Below are positions 27,310-38,544 of a stretch of DNA of 64,000 nucleotides, in pieces; the first letter of the stretch is position 1, and each line of letters starts with the position of its first letter. Source of the DNA: Symsagittifera roscoffensis (lineage: Eukaryota; Xenacoelomorpha; Acoela; Convolutidae). Under the pieces are notes generated by a model. The model made no database searches. It saw nothing but the letters and a program-made list of their open reading frames with translations, and was not told the origin of the DNA. The DNA is taken from assembly GCF_963678635.1 (NCBI RefSeq), contig NC_087065.1:8579209-8643208 (forward strand), read 5' to 3'. The translations under genes were made by a program, and so were the position numbers.

Positions 27310-29060
27310 TTAAATTTTTATATCAATATTAACAAAACGACCAAAGATCTGAAAATGAGAAACATGTTCTAAAAACTTTTTGACCAATAATATTAAAACA
27401 ACTGTAATCACATAACAAATTAAGTAATCAGTAATAAAATTTTCTATAATTTCTGACTTCAGCTCAGCAGTACCGCCTAACTTCTTATTAGACTTTAACA
27501 AGTGTTGCCCTAGTTGGGAGTCCCTTTTGCGGTTTTCATCGTTCCTCGTGGCTAAATATCGGACTGTCTGGCCGACATAGGTGGAGTTACATACACTACA
27601 TGTAAGCTTATACACGACTTTGGATCTCAGTTCACGAGCAAAGGAAGTTTTGATAGGTGGCAAGCATTTTTTCAATTTTCCCATGTTGAAGTACTTCTGA
27701 AAACCCTATGAACCGTCCCCTCAATAACGTTTCTTTTGTACTGCGAAGGTGCGCAACCTCTTGAATTTAAAATGCTGCCGGTATCAGTGGGTTTTTAGTA
27801 CCACCCACAGGTGACCTTTTTTCCTGAGTCCACGTTGACATTTAAATCCAAAAAGGCCAAATTATCGTTACTATAAAGTTTTTCTATGGTGAACTGCAAG
27901 TTTGGATGCAACTTATTGGCTTACTAACCCAGGATCACCTTTGACAGTTCTAACTATGTCGTCCTCATATCTTAGAAACACTTTAACACCATTGTCAGCC
28001 CGATCTGCTTCCTGTTGTTTTTTGGAAGCGATGCAATACCACACTGTTTCAGCGATGTCTGGTTAATCAAATTCCGATATGTTAACACACCCTAAGTTGT
28101 ACCAATTTAAACAAGCTTCGCATTCTACCCCTTAAGTCCGATATGTCACCTTTTTCTGACATCCAGGACAGACCTCCTTGTTATCCTCATTTAGCACAGC
28201 CAATTTTGGTGCTTCTTTCTCTAATGCAGGTTCGTTTTCAATGAACCACAAATTGGCAAGTTTTACTGCAAGGGAGGCGCCCATTGCTAAACCGTCCTCT
28301 TTTACAAACCACAAACCATTGCATTTAAAATTTACCTCACACTCACTGCCAAATTCAGCAGTTTTTTTTATTGTCTTGGGAGATGTTTCCGGAGGGTTTA
28401 CTTGCTCATATAATCTCCTCAGGGCTAATTCAACTGCTTCCTTGAGCGGGATATTAGTGTTCAAACTCTTTACATCAAGGGAGATTATACTCTCATCAGA
28501 GTCCAGTTCAGTTTTTTCCAAGATCTCCTGGCCATTTGAGTGTTCGTTTCTATGTTTGCCCCCTCAATTTCATCAAAGTACTTTGCCAATGTTTTGTTTA
28601 GTTTGTCAAATGAGCTACCAGGTAAAGAAAGGACAGGACGAAGTGCCTTGTTTATGTACTTTTGCTAATCCATAGAGCCTAGGCGGCTCTGCCGACGTTG
28701 ATCACAACCTAGTATACAGAGCTTCGCTAATCTCGTCCTTCTTTTTCATGGCGAGTTATTCCCTTTTATTTTCTTTGCCAATTTTCATGTCACGCTGTCT
28801 GTCAGATTCTACCTCTAACTAAATTGTTCTGCCTGTAAAAAAATCTTTCAGTTTCTTCTCATATGTCTCCTTTTTCATTACACAAAAACCCACGCCCTTA
28901 TCAAACGGCACTGCCAGAAGACCGTTGTCCTTTAAATATATTCTGGCTTTTTCTACACCTTTGTCAGAGGGGGCAAATATATTGTAAAAAATCCTGATGA
29001 TGCACAAAATGTGCGAAAACATTTGAGTTAACATTTTAAATTTCTTATAATCTGACAATA
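27310..29060 (-). mobile_element. Penelope-like element (RT plus GIY-YIG endonuclease), degraded
   Basis: Reading the minus strand from 29058: an N-terminal region with GLLAVPFDKGVGFCVMKKE; then EPPRLYGLAKVHKQG near 28690; SIISLDVKSLNTNIPLKEAV at ~28490; GLAMGASLAVKLANLWF at ~28280; FLRYEDDIV near 27970 (the YxDD catalytic box); and at 27684-27560 VVYKLTCSVCNSTYVGQTVR, the GIY-YIG endonuclease with its zinc-type Cys pair. That order is diagnostic for Penelope-like elements. Several stops and frame changes make it inactive. It interrupts the CR1-like LINE and so is younger than that LINE. Confidence 0.8.
28030..28180 (-). other. PHD-like finger embedded in the Penelope-like RT
   Basis: Between GLAMGASLA and RYEDDI the same frame reads VCPGCQKKVTY, a stop, GVECEACLNWYNLGC, and then DIAETVWYCIAS. 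This is the PHD pattern (C-x2-C ... C-x2-C-x4-H-x2-C ... W-x-C-x2-C) with His changed to Asn and the last Cys to Ser. Stops are at 28134-28132 and 28065-28063. I do not know this insertion from Penelope-like elements in general. Confidence 0.6.
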
Positions 29061-29064
29061 CTCA

Positions 29065-29640
29065 AGGCGGCAGAGACCAAATCCAATGACCCAATAGAGC
29101 GGCAAAACGAAGAATTGACTCTAATCCAAGCGCTGTGCGAACATATAGACCTTGATGCAACAAAAGTATCAGGCAGTACTCATCTTGGTAAAACACCTGA
29201 AAAAGAGTTGACTATCGAACCCACGCCCCTACCAAAAAAGAACTGAAACAATTGAGATATTGTCCTGACAGGAGCTTGGATGAGAGGGATAATAATCAAT
29301 TTCTAGTGCAGAGGGCAAAATTTTTATCAGCAAAGAAAACCAGAAACTTCATACACTTAGTCAGAGGAAACAGAATTATCAGAGAAAAGAAAAAGGAAAT
29401 AACAAGAAAGAACCGATCTACAAAGGAAACGATGGGCATTTTGAGCTCTGGTTCGGAAATATTGAAACGCTAGCTACCGAAAAAATTATTGAGCTGATAA
29501 CACTACTACAGCAAAAAAATACACTGCCGCATATAATTGATATTTCTGAAGCGAAACCAAGGAATTTAGTTATTACGTGGAGCGCAACCTGGCACAATAT
29601 ACACAGCTGTAGCTTGAATCCCAAAAAAATGAATCTCACT
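29065..29640 (+). pseudogene. LINE ORF1, C-terminal part
   Basis: The frame fragment ELTLIQALCEHIDLDATKVS, then a THLGK motif, matches the RRM-like part of LINE ORF1 proteins, where V..V.RLGK is usual. FLSAKKTRNF and a basic tail follow. It continues the ORF1 broken by the Penelope-like insertion. Confidence 0.5.
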
Positions 29641-29689
29641 GAATGTGCCGAAGAAGGTTATTTTTTATCGGGAAGGACATTGAATATGT

Positions 29690-30110
29690 AGAGGTAGAAG
29701 AAACCTCAGGGTTCGAAGAATTTACAATTGTATAATCTGCTACTGATAAAGGGCAACGTTATGGTTGCTTCAATTTATAGAAGAACATCTTCTCCCCCTG
29801 ACAACAACATCAAGCTAAACAGTTTCCTGAGAACCATTGGATCGACCCGAAGTAGGTATATAGTAGGGAACGATATGAATTTTTGGAACAAAGACTGGAA
29901 ATGCAGCAGCACAAATTACCAGGAATACAGCAAAGAACACTAATTCCTCGAAGCAGTCAAAGACTCTAACCGGGGCCAAAATTTTGACGGGTTTATGCGA
30001 GTGTCGAAACCACAATGAAGCATCACTACTAGATCTCCTACTAACTGACAACACTCTTGAACCGTCAAACCTTGAATGTGTCTCCCCATTGGGCAAAGGC
30101 AATCATGCAC
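29690..30110 (+). pseudogene. LINE AP endonuclease, C-terminal half
   Basis: VMVASIYRRTSSPPDN then YIVGNDMNFWNKDW (usual form: l.GDFN...i.W), FLEAVKDSN and LTDNTLE with SPLGKGNHALFQV (the usual sD...H). The order and spacing fit the APE-type endonuclease that nicks the target DNA. Frames are interrupted. Confidence 0.65.
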
Positions 30111-30149
30111 TTTTTCAGGTTAAATTCAAACTCCGCACTGAGAACCAAA

Positions 30150-31505
30150 GTGAAAAAAATTGAACTACAACTCAGGGAACTATGCGGAGCTGCGCTCCGA
30201 AATTCAAAAATCAAGATCAAATATGACAAGTCATTAACTCTGCAACACAACTGGGAAACATTCAAGTCCATTTTTCCGGTGCTGCAACGGAAAAACACAT
30301 GTTGCAAAACAAACTACCAACGAAAAACGAAGACAGGCAAGCAAAATTAAAAAAAAGAAAAACTGGGAAGTTTTCATAAACAAAAAACACAACGGAATTA
30401 CGAGATTTATTGCAAAAATTGAATTAGAGTCACAAAAATGCGCCGGAATTGTACTCTTACACACGAAAAAGAAATATCGAAAAGTGTAAAATCCCAATCA
30501 AAAATTTTTTGAAATATGCTATTTCTGGACTGGATAGCTGCCTTCTTGTTCAACAGGAAGCAGCGATTAGTAGTGAACTAAAGCCACTCAGACTGGGTTC
30601 ATGTCATTAGCGGAATCCGTCAAGAATCGGTACAAATACGGAGTCACCTCAAACATGTTTCAATAAGCTGATGATGCAAAAATTTTTTTACCAATTACAA
30701 CCGATTAAGAAAGAGATAATCTGCAGTCTGATCTGAATCGACTATCAACGTGGTCCAAGGGAAGTTTAATGAAACTTAACCTATAAAAATGCCACACACT
30801 ATCATCATCAGGAAGAACGAAGACGACAGAATGAAATTATACATTGTATGACAAAAACACATTGAGCAATGTAGAAAACGAGAAAAACCTGGGGGTAATC
30901 ATTGACTCCAGGTTACCTTTTTGAGATTATATTGCTAAGAAAGCAAAGTAAGCTAAGAGCATGGTTGCAATTATAAAGAAACGATTTTTGAATATAACAG
31001 TGAAAATCATGGCGGCTCTTCAAAACTTTGCGATACCGCATCTGGAATAAGCTAATCAGTCGTGGAACTCATTCCTAAAAAAAGACAAAGTAGCGACTCA
31101 AAATATTCAGCGATGGCAACCAAACTAATCCGAAGCTTATGCAAATTAGCGTACTATGAAAGATTGAAAGTTTTGAAGCTTCCTATCCTGGAGTAGAGAA
31201 GAATACGTAAGAGTATGACAAAAGTGTACAAAATCTTGAACTGTGTTTATGATGAAACACTAACTGAAGGAATGTTCACAGTAAATGAGCAAAATCCATG
31301 CAAACTGATAAAAAAGTCACGAACTTGTTTACGAAGTATTTTCTTCACTATAGCAGTAATAAACGACTGGAACTCACTACCAGAGTCTGTAATTTTTGGC
31401 GTTTGCATCAACTTGTTCGAATTGAGGCTGGATAAACACTGGGCAAACAATATGTATCAGAAATTTTTCGCGGAAGATGAATCGGACGTCCACAGAAGGA
31501 ACTGA
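30150..31505 (+). pseudogene. LINE reverse transcriptase remnant
   Basis: Across frames: VISGIRQES (usually SGVPQGS), ADDAKI at ~30667 (catalytic ADD), LQSDLNRLSTWSKG, KNLGVIIDSRLPF, then PHLE and, in an open 96-codon tail (31215-31505), LRSIFFTIAVINDWNSLPES, FELRLDKHW. This is the CR1/Jockey-like RT and its C-terminal region. Many stops are present. Confidence 0.75.
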
Positions 31506-32514
31506 TTGACAGGGGCTGAGAAACCTATACATCAGAAAAAACCTGTGTACCTAAGTATGAGTGTAACAGACGTCCGTTTATGTCACATATGAGTTTTAGA
31601 CAAAAAGGTCCTATAACCAATAGCTCAAGGTTCACGAACACTACCCCATTGTTTTTTTTTACCTCGTTTCACTCAAGACTGGGGACATCAAGATCGAGTA
31701 AAAGCTTAATGGCTACTTTCAAAGAACCCTCCCCCACTCTAGAAATAAGCACTTCCCCACTGCTAGCTCTCTATACACCTAAAAGACGCGAACGCCGTTA
31801 AAAACAGGTTTTGAAACCCAATTAAATACCATTCGTTTTTAACTGACGGTGGACATTTGATCCATTTCAGATGGATTAGCCTAAAACCCGCGTTTTCTCA
31901 ACATAAATAAAAAAAAATTTCTGGCAATTGAATTCAACACTCACATTTTGACTACGGCTCTGGAATCGATTAAGTAAAAAATCTAAGACAACTTAAGAAA
32001 ATTTAAGAAGTAATTAGTTTTTATCTCAAGCAGTTTTTCAGTTTAGACCATAAGAACATTTAACTGGTCGACCTTCCCAATCAGGATTTTTTATGCTCCA
32101 GTAATAGCACTCCCGTAACCACTCTCGGTGCTCGCTGTCGGGAACAAGACAGCTCTACTCGAATAGATTGTTATTATCTCAATTTGCGAATAGCAGTTTG
32201 AGGCTAGCTCCGATTTTCGGTCCACTCTCCAGCAATTATGAAATCGGTTTTTCTGATTTTTTTGACTTTCTAATTGGGTTGCAGCAATAAACTTGAGCAG
32301 GATGTGACCAATATATTAGAAAACAATATTTTATAGGTTAAAAATTGTTTTCGTTCCCTCAGACTTCATCTGAGATCCCACTCAAGCCCAAGCCCCTTCA
32401 ATCTTATCCTAGACACCCTTATCTGAAGGATCTGATCTGATCTGTCCAATCACTCTCGACAGGTTCTTCTGTCTCTGGTCCAATTTTTGCCTCGAACTGT
32501 CGTCATTACCTTTG
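31506..32514. other. Unassigned spacer
   Basis: About 1 kb with no convincing frame or repeat. On the minus strand it lies 3' of the old accessory ORF and may be the decayed 3' untranslated region and LTR of that element, but I could not match it to the LTR at 715-1637. Confidence 0.4.
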
Positions 32515-34720
32515 ATATTTCTTCATGAGGTTCTTCGCCAAGATGTATAGCCAAGAGGTTAATGTTGTCCAGAAACACGAGAAAAACCGTTTCCGAATAC
32601 AGATGCGCTTCACCTCCACAGCTTGGACGAGTGGCTTTCAGGCAGTCTCGAAGAGCTCAAGTCTCTTACCGTAATGTATTGCCTTAGGCGCTGTTGACCT
32701 CCGATACTTTATTACATTTTCTTCAACCCATCGCAGTACTAGCATCGAGCTCACTACAAAGATGTTGACAATCTGTTGGAGATCTGCAACCTATCGAACG
32801 AAATTCTTCCACGTCCCATATTAACAAAGATTGCTCCTCTCAGAGTACCAAATAGTCTGAGACACACAATGACACGGGTAGACTCCTTGCGTCAAGTTAT
32901 TGCTCCGGATGTTACGTTCTCCAGGCGCCTCGAGCAACTGTAATTAATTCGCGTGTACCAAGTCGGTTTTATCCAAGTCCGGGGAATCTTTAGGTACTTT
33001 CCCACTCCTTCTCTGCATCTCAAAATCACTAGAATTTTTCCCGCTCAAGGTTCAAGTGTTTCATTCCCCATATATCACTCAAATCAGCCACTCTAGGTTC
33101 ATGTACTGCGCCCTAAGAAATCGTTGAGAGTGAATGACATTCTCGCCAGCTGCACACATTCGGGAACCGAAAAGGTCTTGTCGATTATTGGTCTCCGGCT
33201 GGGTATATTGACCAATGACATGTTCAACGGATATTTACTACCACAACAACTCGTCATAACTGATCGCATTAAGGATTTCACTTTCATTGGCAGGCTATAC
33301 GCTTCGCTCACGAGGAATCCCATCTCCGCCTCCAGATCCACTTTCCTTCCCTTGAGGTGCTTCTGGATCATTTGCAACACTCCTGGCCAGGACTCCACGC
33401 TCAGGGCGTTGACTAAACGATGCTCGGACTACAACTTCTCTTGTGGCTCTTGATTCTCGAGATGAAGACAAGTGCCGTCGCCAATTTCAAGCTTGTGCTT
33501 GCGTAGCAGTCAGCTAGAAGTTGCACATCGCTCTTATCTTTCTGTGCGACATCGCCAAATCACATCAAGTTCCTCCTTTAGAAGCACTACATCCTCACGC
33601 ATGATCGTCCTTCACATGAGTTTCCTTCTCCTCCTGTAGCCAAATCAAGACGAATGCCTGACTTCATTTTCTTTAGCAAATCGTCTCTATATTGTTCCGG
33701 TGTGACTTTAGAAATTTCTTGATGAGGTAAGATCAACTTGTGTATCACATTCAGGTTCCCCAAATCCTCATCCTTCCCAGTTAATAGTCTGATCCACTCT
33801 GTGGTCTCTTCATTCAGGTTTGCTTGAGGATTTGGGCACTAAGAGGAACTCAACAGCTTCCAGATCAATCCCATTCGTGATCAAAATTTTTTTTCGTCAC
33901 CTAGCCTCAATTCCACACTCTTCTCTGAACGCGGCACTCAGATATTCTCAGTTTCTTATTCAAGAAGTAAGCCCAATGTCTGATTCTCCCTCTCTATTTC
34001 ATCAATTTTGATTACCCTCTCTGTCCAGAACGTCAATAACTCCGCTACTTCGTAGTTCATGTATGCAACGCCTGGTTTTTTGCTCAAGAAAGGGTTGTAA
34101 GATATCACCATGACTCCGGAGACATACTGATGCTCTCCCGTCTTGGATTGTTTGGAGTATTGTTCAGCTTCTGTCATTGCACATCATGACCACTATCGAA
34201 CTTCTTGTTTGAGAACCTCCTGATCTCATCCTTCTTCGCGTGCTTTTCAAGAGAGTGTCTAGAATCGTCATCTTTCTCAATCCCAGCATTCTGGTATACA
34301 TTTGAGATGACACTCGAGAATCGACTTTGCAACGCCCGAATCTTAGTCGCCCTCTGATAGCAGGCTAGAACTAAAATTTTAGGTATCACTGAATTGATCC
34401 CTCTCAAGAAACACGTAGCATCTTTCCTTTTAGTAGGTTCAAGCAAGAATCTTCTCGAGCTACGTACTGCGTCATCATTATGTAAACATGAAGACCCTTG
34501 TCACCCAGTTTCAACTTGTCACACAAGGTGAGGTCTTCCAGTGAAACCCCAGGCAAGCATCATATAAATTAAAGTTCTTTGACCTCTTCTTCAGACTCTA
34601 GTTGCAAGATTTTGTTCAACATCAACGACATCCGCTTGTCCACTTAAGAATAGACCAGATCCCTCAGCCGCCGGTACAATTTATCAAGTGCAGTGGCGCT
34701 GTCTTTGATTTACAGAAACA
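32515..34720 (-). pseudogene. Degraded C-terminal third of accessory ORF B
   Basis: Several pieces match ORF B in order. 34446-34174 has KRKDATCFLRG and KKDEIRRFSNKKF (ORF B: KRRDALCFIRF, KKIDEIRRFSNKEL). 34177-33956 has YVSGVMVISYNPFLS. 33398-33099 has IIDKTFSVPECVQLARMS. Then, at 32950-32515, LLEAPGERNIRSNNLTQ, YPCHCVSQT and a final LTSWLYILAKNLMKK. Conservation over two diverged copies marks this region as a real functional unit. There are many stops and shifts. Confidence 0.75.
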
Positions 34721-35335
34721 ATCGGCCATAATTGATAAAAATAGAATGCTCAAGAAATGCAAGCCCAGAAACTAGCACTCATGTAATACCAACCCAGAAA
34801 AAATCACTAAAGTAATTCCAACCAAAAGTTAGTCACTCGAGAACGTTCGTTCCAGTTGCTCGTGGATATGCGAACCTTCTGATACCCAATAATTTTCTGG
34901 CAATTCGGCTCTAACAGTTCCGCAATTCTGCTTTTGCTTGTTGATTTATCAAATTCAATCTTGATATAGAATCGCGTTTTAGACATGACAACTTCCTAAT
35001 ACTGGACTAGTTCCCAGTTACATAACAAAAAGGCTTTTTTCAATTTTGATAAGAACATCTTCTCTCCTCAATGAGTCAACTGCTTGCTCCAGCGGGCAAA
35101 GCATCAAAGTAAAGTGCGCCAGTTTTCAGTGTTTTTCCATTTGAAAATCAAGCAAATGGTATGTTATAACACCGTGTGAATTGTATTAATTTTTATTTTA
35201 GGCAACTAAAATACTCGTCTAAAAAATCTTCTAAATAACGTACCACCACCCCCTCCCGCCCCTTGTACCCGATCATAATCATTTATGACTCAGCTCAAAA
35301 TTCCCCTCACAACTCAAGACTCAGGCAATGTTCAG
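34721..35335. other. Unassigned spacer inside the old element
   Basis: Lies where ORF A and the SGNH half of ORF B would be (about 6 kb in the complete element). I found no match to those domains, so they seem deleted here. Confidence 0.45.
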
Positions 35336-35608
35336 CTAATAACTCTTGTTTAGATGAACAATAAACTCTGTTTCAGAGAAAATCACTGGCAAGATGGCAT
35401 GTAGTTCCCGGGGGTTTAAGCTGCCTATATTTGGACCGTGAGCTGGTATTAAGACCTCCTTTACTTCTCTCTCAACTAGAAAGTCTGTCAGTCGTGTTAA
35501 GGCCAGTACCACGTGTTCGGAATCCACCACATTCTTCTCACCGACTCTTGTCACCAAAAAGCACAGATATATGACTGGAAATTGCGATTCGTTTTTCCTC
35601 TCGCTCAA
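35336..35608 (-). pseudogene. Macro-like ORF, diverged copy
   Basis: 90 codons open without a stop: VIYLCFLVTRVGEKNVVDSE, then LALTRLTDFLVEREVKEV, LIPAHGPNIGSLNPRELHAI and VIFSETEFIVHLNKSY. It aligns over its whole length with 12900-13150, and it stays open while its surroundings have decayed. It keeps the same place after integrase. The N-terminal strand and ligand loop are not seen. The frame that follows upstream on the minus strand (35856-35605) is unrecognised. Confidence 0.65.
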
Positions 35609-35839
35609 TTTCTAGCCTGCTGATCTCTTATTTCCTCAAACCGTATGATCATTACGTTATCGGTTAGGGTAAGTCCTACCCCGCTCCCTGGACAAAAAAA
35701 ACTTATCGGCGTCACCGTTTTTGTTGCTGACACTAGATTACTTGAGGATATCTCCAGTGTTCGTTCTTCTTTACCCAGCCAAACATGAAATTTGATCCTG
35801 AATGGTTTTTGCGGCAGACAACTCAATTTATTGTTTGCT

Positions 35840-36361
35840 TTATCCTTTTTTCTCACATGCTGGTAGACGCATCCAATCCAGGATTTTCAAGTTCGTCTGT
35901 TCCCTCTTTTCTTTCTCACATTGTTCCAAATTCATCTCTTGCTCTGGCACTATATTATCTTCCTGCCAGAATATTTCATCGTTTTTTCTGATGATTTGCC
36001 ACTCTTTGTCTGGACTTAGCTCACCTACACCGACCAAATTTGCCCCGATATCATCTGCCTTTATTTCATCAATCAAAATTTGTGCTCATACCTAGTATAA
36101 GCCAGTCCTCCTCTTCTGATCTCCATTGTCAAAGGTTTGTCTGGTTATAATGACTTTGGTACCTCGCTCAGTTCCGGTTCATTTCAATCCTCTTCAGCAA
36201 AAGAACCCTCATCCGAGGACACTTCGATTTTTTCGTTCTCGTCCATGGTTGAGACTTCATTGCCATCATTTTCCCCCTGGCTCCTTTTTCGTTCTCTTCG
36301 CATGCCGGTTCCACTATTAGAAGTTCCAGGACTTCCATGTTTTGACACACTAATCCACTGG
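35840..36361 (-). pseudogene. Pol acidic tail, diverged copy
   Basis: PACEENEKGARGK (36350 onward) matches PACEVNEKGTREK of the giant element, and EQEMNLEQ..QTNLKILDWM (36076-35840) matches the QSYEQDLTNLRVLEWL segment near the pol end. Confidence 0.6.
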
Positions 36362-36642
36362 TGACGGGACGTGTGGTTTCAGGTTTTCATTATGCCCCGC
36401 TCGTCTCGTACTCAAGCGATAGAAACTGCCCTGCTGGTGAACTTCAGTAATCCTGAAGTGTGCTCTCCATTTCTTTTGTAATTTTTTTTTCTTTTGTAAT
36501 TTTTTGGTCCCCTTTCGAATGACATTTTGAAACTCTCAGTTACAATAGCCTACCGTGTATGGCTTCGCTTGAAGTATCCTCTCATCGTACTTTTTGTGCT
36601 ATCGCATCTGTTATTGAGCTGTATTGCATCTGCCTAAATCAT

Positions 36643-37200
36643 TCAACTCTTGTTGATGGCCTCTCTCGCGTAATCCAGGGGTGAAGACTTTTGCCCTGAG
36701 CAGTATACCCTCAACATGTTTACAAAAGTCCGGTTCTGCCTTTCTACCAATCCAGTCGTTTGCGGATGGTAGGCCGTCGAGTGGGCTTGAGAAATATGCG
36801 ATCTCTTCATCAGCTCCTTCGTCAGAATTTCACGAATGTTTACCAGTTGCCCGACTGGAAAGTCATAAGCAAACCGTATCTTGCGATGCAATGCTTAATC
36901 AAAGGACCATATTTTTCGTCTGCTGATACTAGGATTTGATTTTGTTCCTTATCAGTCATGCAGATCTTCTGTTGGTCTATCTGTACAACCTTGTTAAATT
37001 TCGATTTGTTTTATCATTTTCAGCGTGAACTTCATCTTTCTGGGATCTTTCACCTGCAGGCATGACAAGCATGTATTGATCCATCTCTCGCAAGAACGAC
37101 CAATCAAACCAATCAAGTATTTTTTGTTGCACCTTATAAAAACTTTGAGGCCCTACATGATCATGCGATCTAAATAACACCACGGTCTGATAAAACTGAG
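36643..37200 (-). pseudogene. Integrase, diverged copy
   Basis: LFRSHDHVGPQ and the WS/W helix (37183-36977) match the zinc-binding region. LTKELMKRSHISQAHSTAYH then TTGLVERQNRTFVNMLRV (36891-36643) match the core, with the catalytic Glu kept. The core between the first Asp and LTKEL is rearranged. Confidence 0.75.
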
Positions 37201-38340
37201 GCAGTATGATGATGTCGTGCTTGAGCAGGATTTTTTCTTAATCACTCCTCTTACAGGCGACTTGTCCGCCATGTGATAGAGTAATTCCGTTCATTCTCTG
37301 TAAAGCCGATGCAGGATCTTGTATCTATCCTCCTCTAGGTCCGCTTTTTTGTCTTACTTCTGTTCCTTACCATTTGGAGAGATTGCTAGTCATTTTGTCG
37401 TTTTCTGTGCATTAACGAGGTCTGACAGCCAATATCTTTTCTTCACGTGTCCATATATCGCCATCATTTGTCCTGTCATTTCCCCTGGGTTGGGGATGTC
37501 ATCTAGTAGCTTCACAATCACTATCCTGCTCGAGACTCTAACGTTGCTCTCAGGCTCTAGACTCGTATTTTATTAGGGTTGCACAATGAATGTCTGCAAG
37601 ATTTCCTGGAAACCGCTATCATCACCAGCTCTTCTGTTCAGCTCTCGCCATCAGACAACATGTTGTATGTTCTAGAAGAAGGATCAGTGTGCATCTCTTT
37701 GTCCTGATTCCTCAACTTCGTCTCGGCCAGTATCGTGCGTAAGCTGTCTGTATCATTATCTTTTTCTGTCAATTCTCCATCAGTTTCACTTGACTCCCCG
37801 GACAAATTTCTGCTTAGCCCCTCTTCGCATGCACACTAGGACTCTTGACCTGTTCCAAAATCTCAGCGTCTTCATTGAAAAATACTCTCTTCATTCTCAA
37901 TGTTATCTGCTTTAGGATATCTTCTCGAAAGCTCTCGATTAAGGTTCGCAACACATTTTGGTTTTCAAATTCCTGGTCCCGTGGCTCGCTACTTCATTCC
38001 GGATCCACCTTCATTTTCCTCATTATTGTGACTCCAGGCTCCTTGTTCTCTCCACATATGTCTTTGGAGTTGTTGTTTGCCATTTTCTGCAGCAATCTCA
38101 TCAAGTCTTGCTCCACCACTGTCGTTCCATTCTCGACTTTCTCTAGGTCGTATCCTTTTGCGGCCTTCAACGTCTACTCAACAAGTCTTGACCTGAGTAC
38201 TAGCTCCACTGATGAGCGCCCCTAATTTTCTGTTGAGAATCCGTGCCTTCTGGTCATCAGCATGTATTTATTGATGTTCTTCCATTGATTTCCTTGGTTT
38301 ATCGAACTATCTTGTCATAGGCAGACTAAAATAAGTCTCT
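37201..38340 (-). pseudogene. RNase H to integrase spacer, diverged copy
   Basis: The minus strand near 37830-37570 reads NLSGESSETDGELTEKDN, then RTILAETKLRNQDKEMHTD and VMIAVSRKSC. It matches the LSGES, LLVETRARDLDREVYQD and TIAVSKRSI elements at 10220-10610 of the giant element. Confidence 0.6.
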
Positions 38341-38544
38341 TTATCCATGAATAAAATCCATCTTTATCTCAGGTCGGTCAGCCTCCCTCTGAACTCGTCT
38401 CTCGTAGAATTTTGTCTGATGCTTGATTGATTCATCCTCCCTTCGCCGCTTTTTCTCGAATATCATCATGGCTAGGTGTCTTTCCATTCCACGGGCCAAA
38501 ATGAACTCGTATGTTGTATCGCGTTCTTCTTCTTTCTGGGCCAC
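38341..38544 (-). pseudogene. Gag to post-RNase H deletion junction
   Basis: One 67-codon frame reads MERHLAMMIFEKKRRREDES (gag core, as HQAMMRFEKRRQREDET) and passes directly into KFYERRVQREADRPEIK (after RNase H, as EFYERLEQEQANQAEIK). About 3.5 kb of the complete element, including zinc knuckles, protease, RT and RNase H, is missing at this point, without breaking the frame. Confidence 0.75.

Larger units (their letters stand above)
26734..31505 (+). mobile_element. Degraded CR1-like LINE interrupted by a Penelope-like element
   Basis: Plus-strand pieces occur in the expected LINE order: PHD-type ORF1 (26752-27094), ORF1 remainder (29065-29640), AP endonuclease (29690-30110) and RT (30150-31505). 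A minus-strand Penelope-like element occupies about 27230-29060 inside ORF1. All frames contain stops. Confidence 0.75.
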
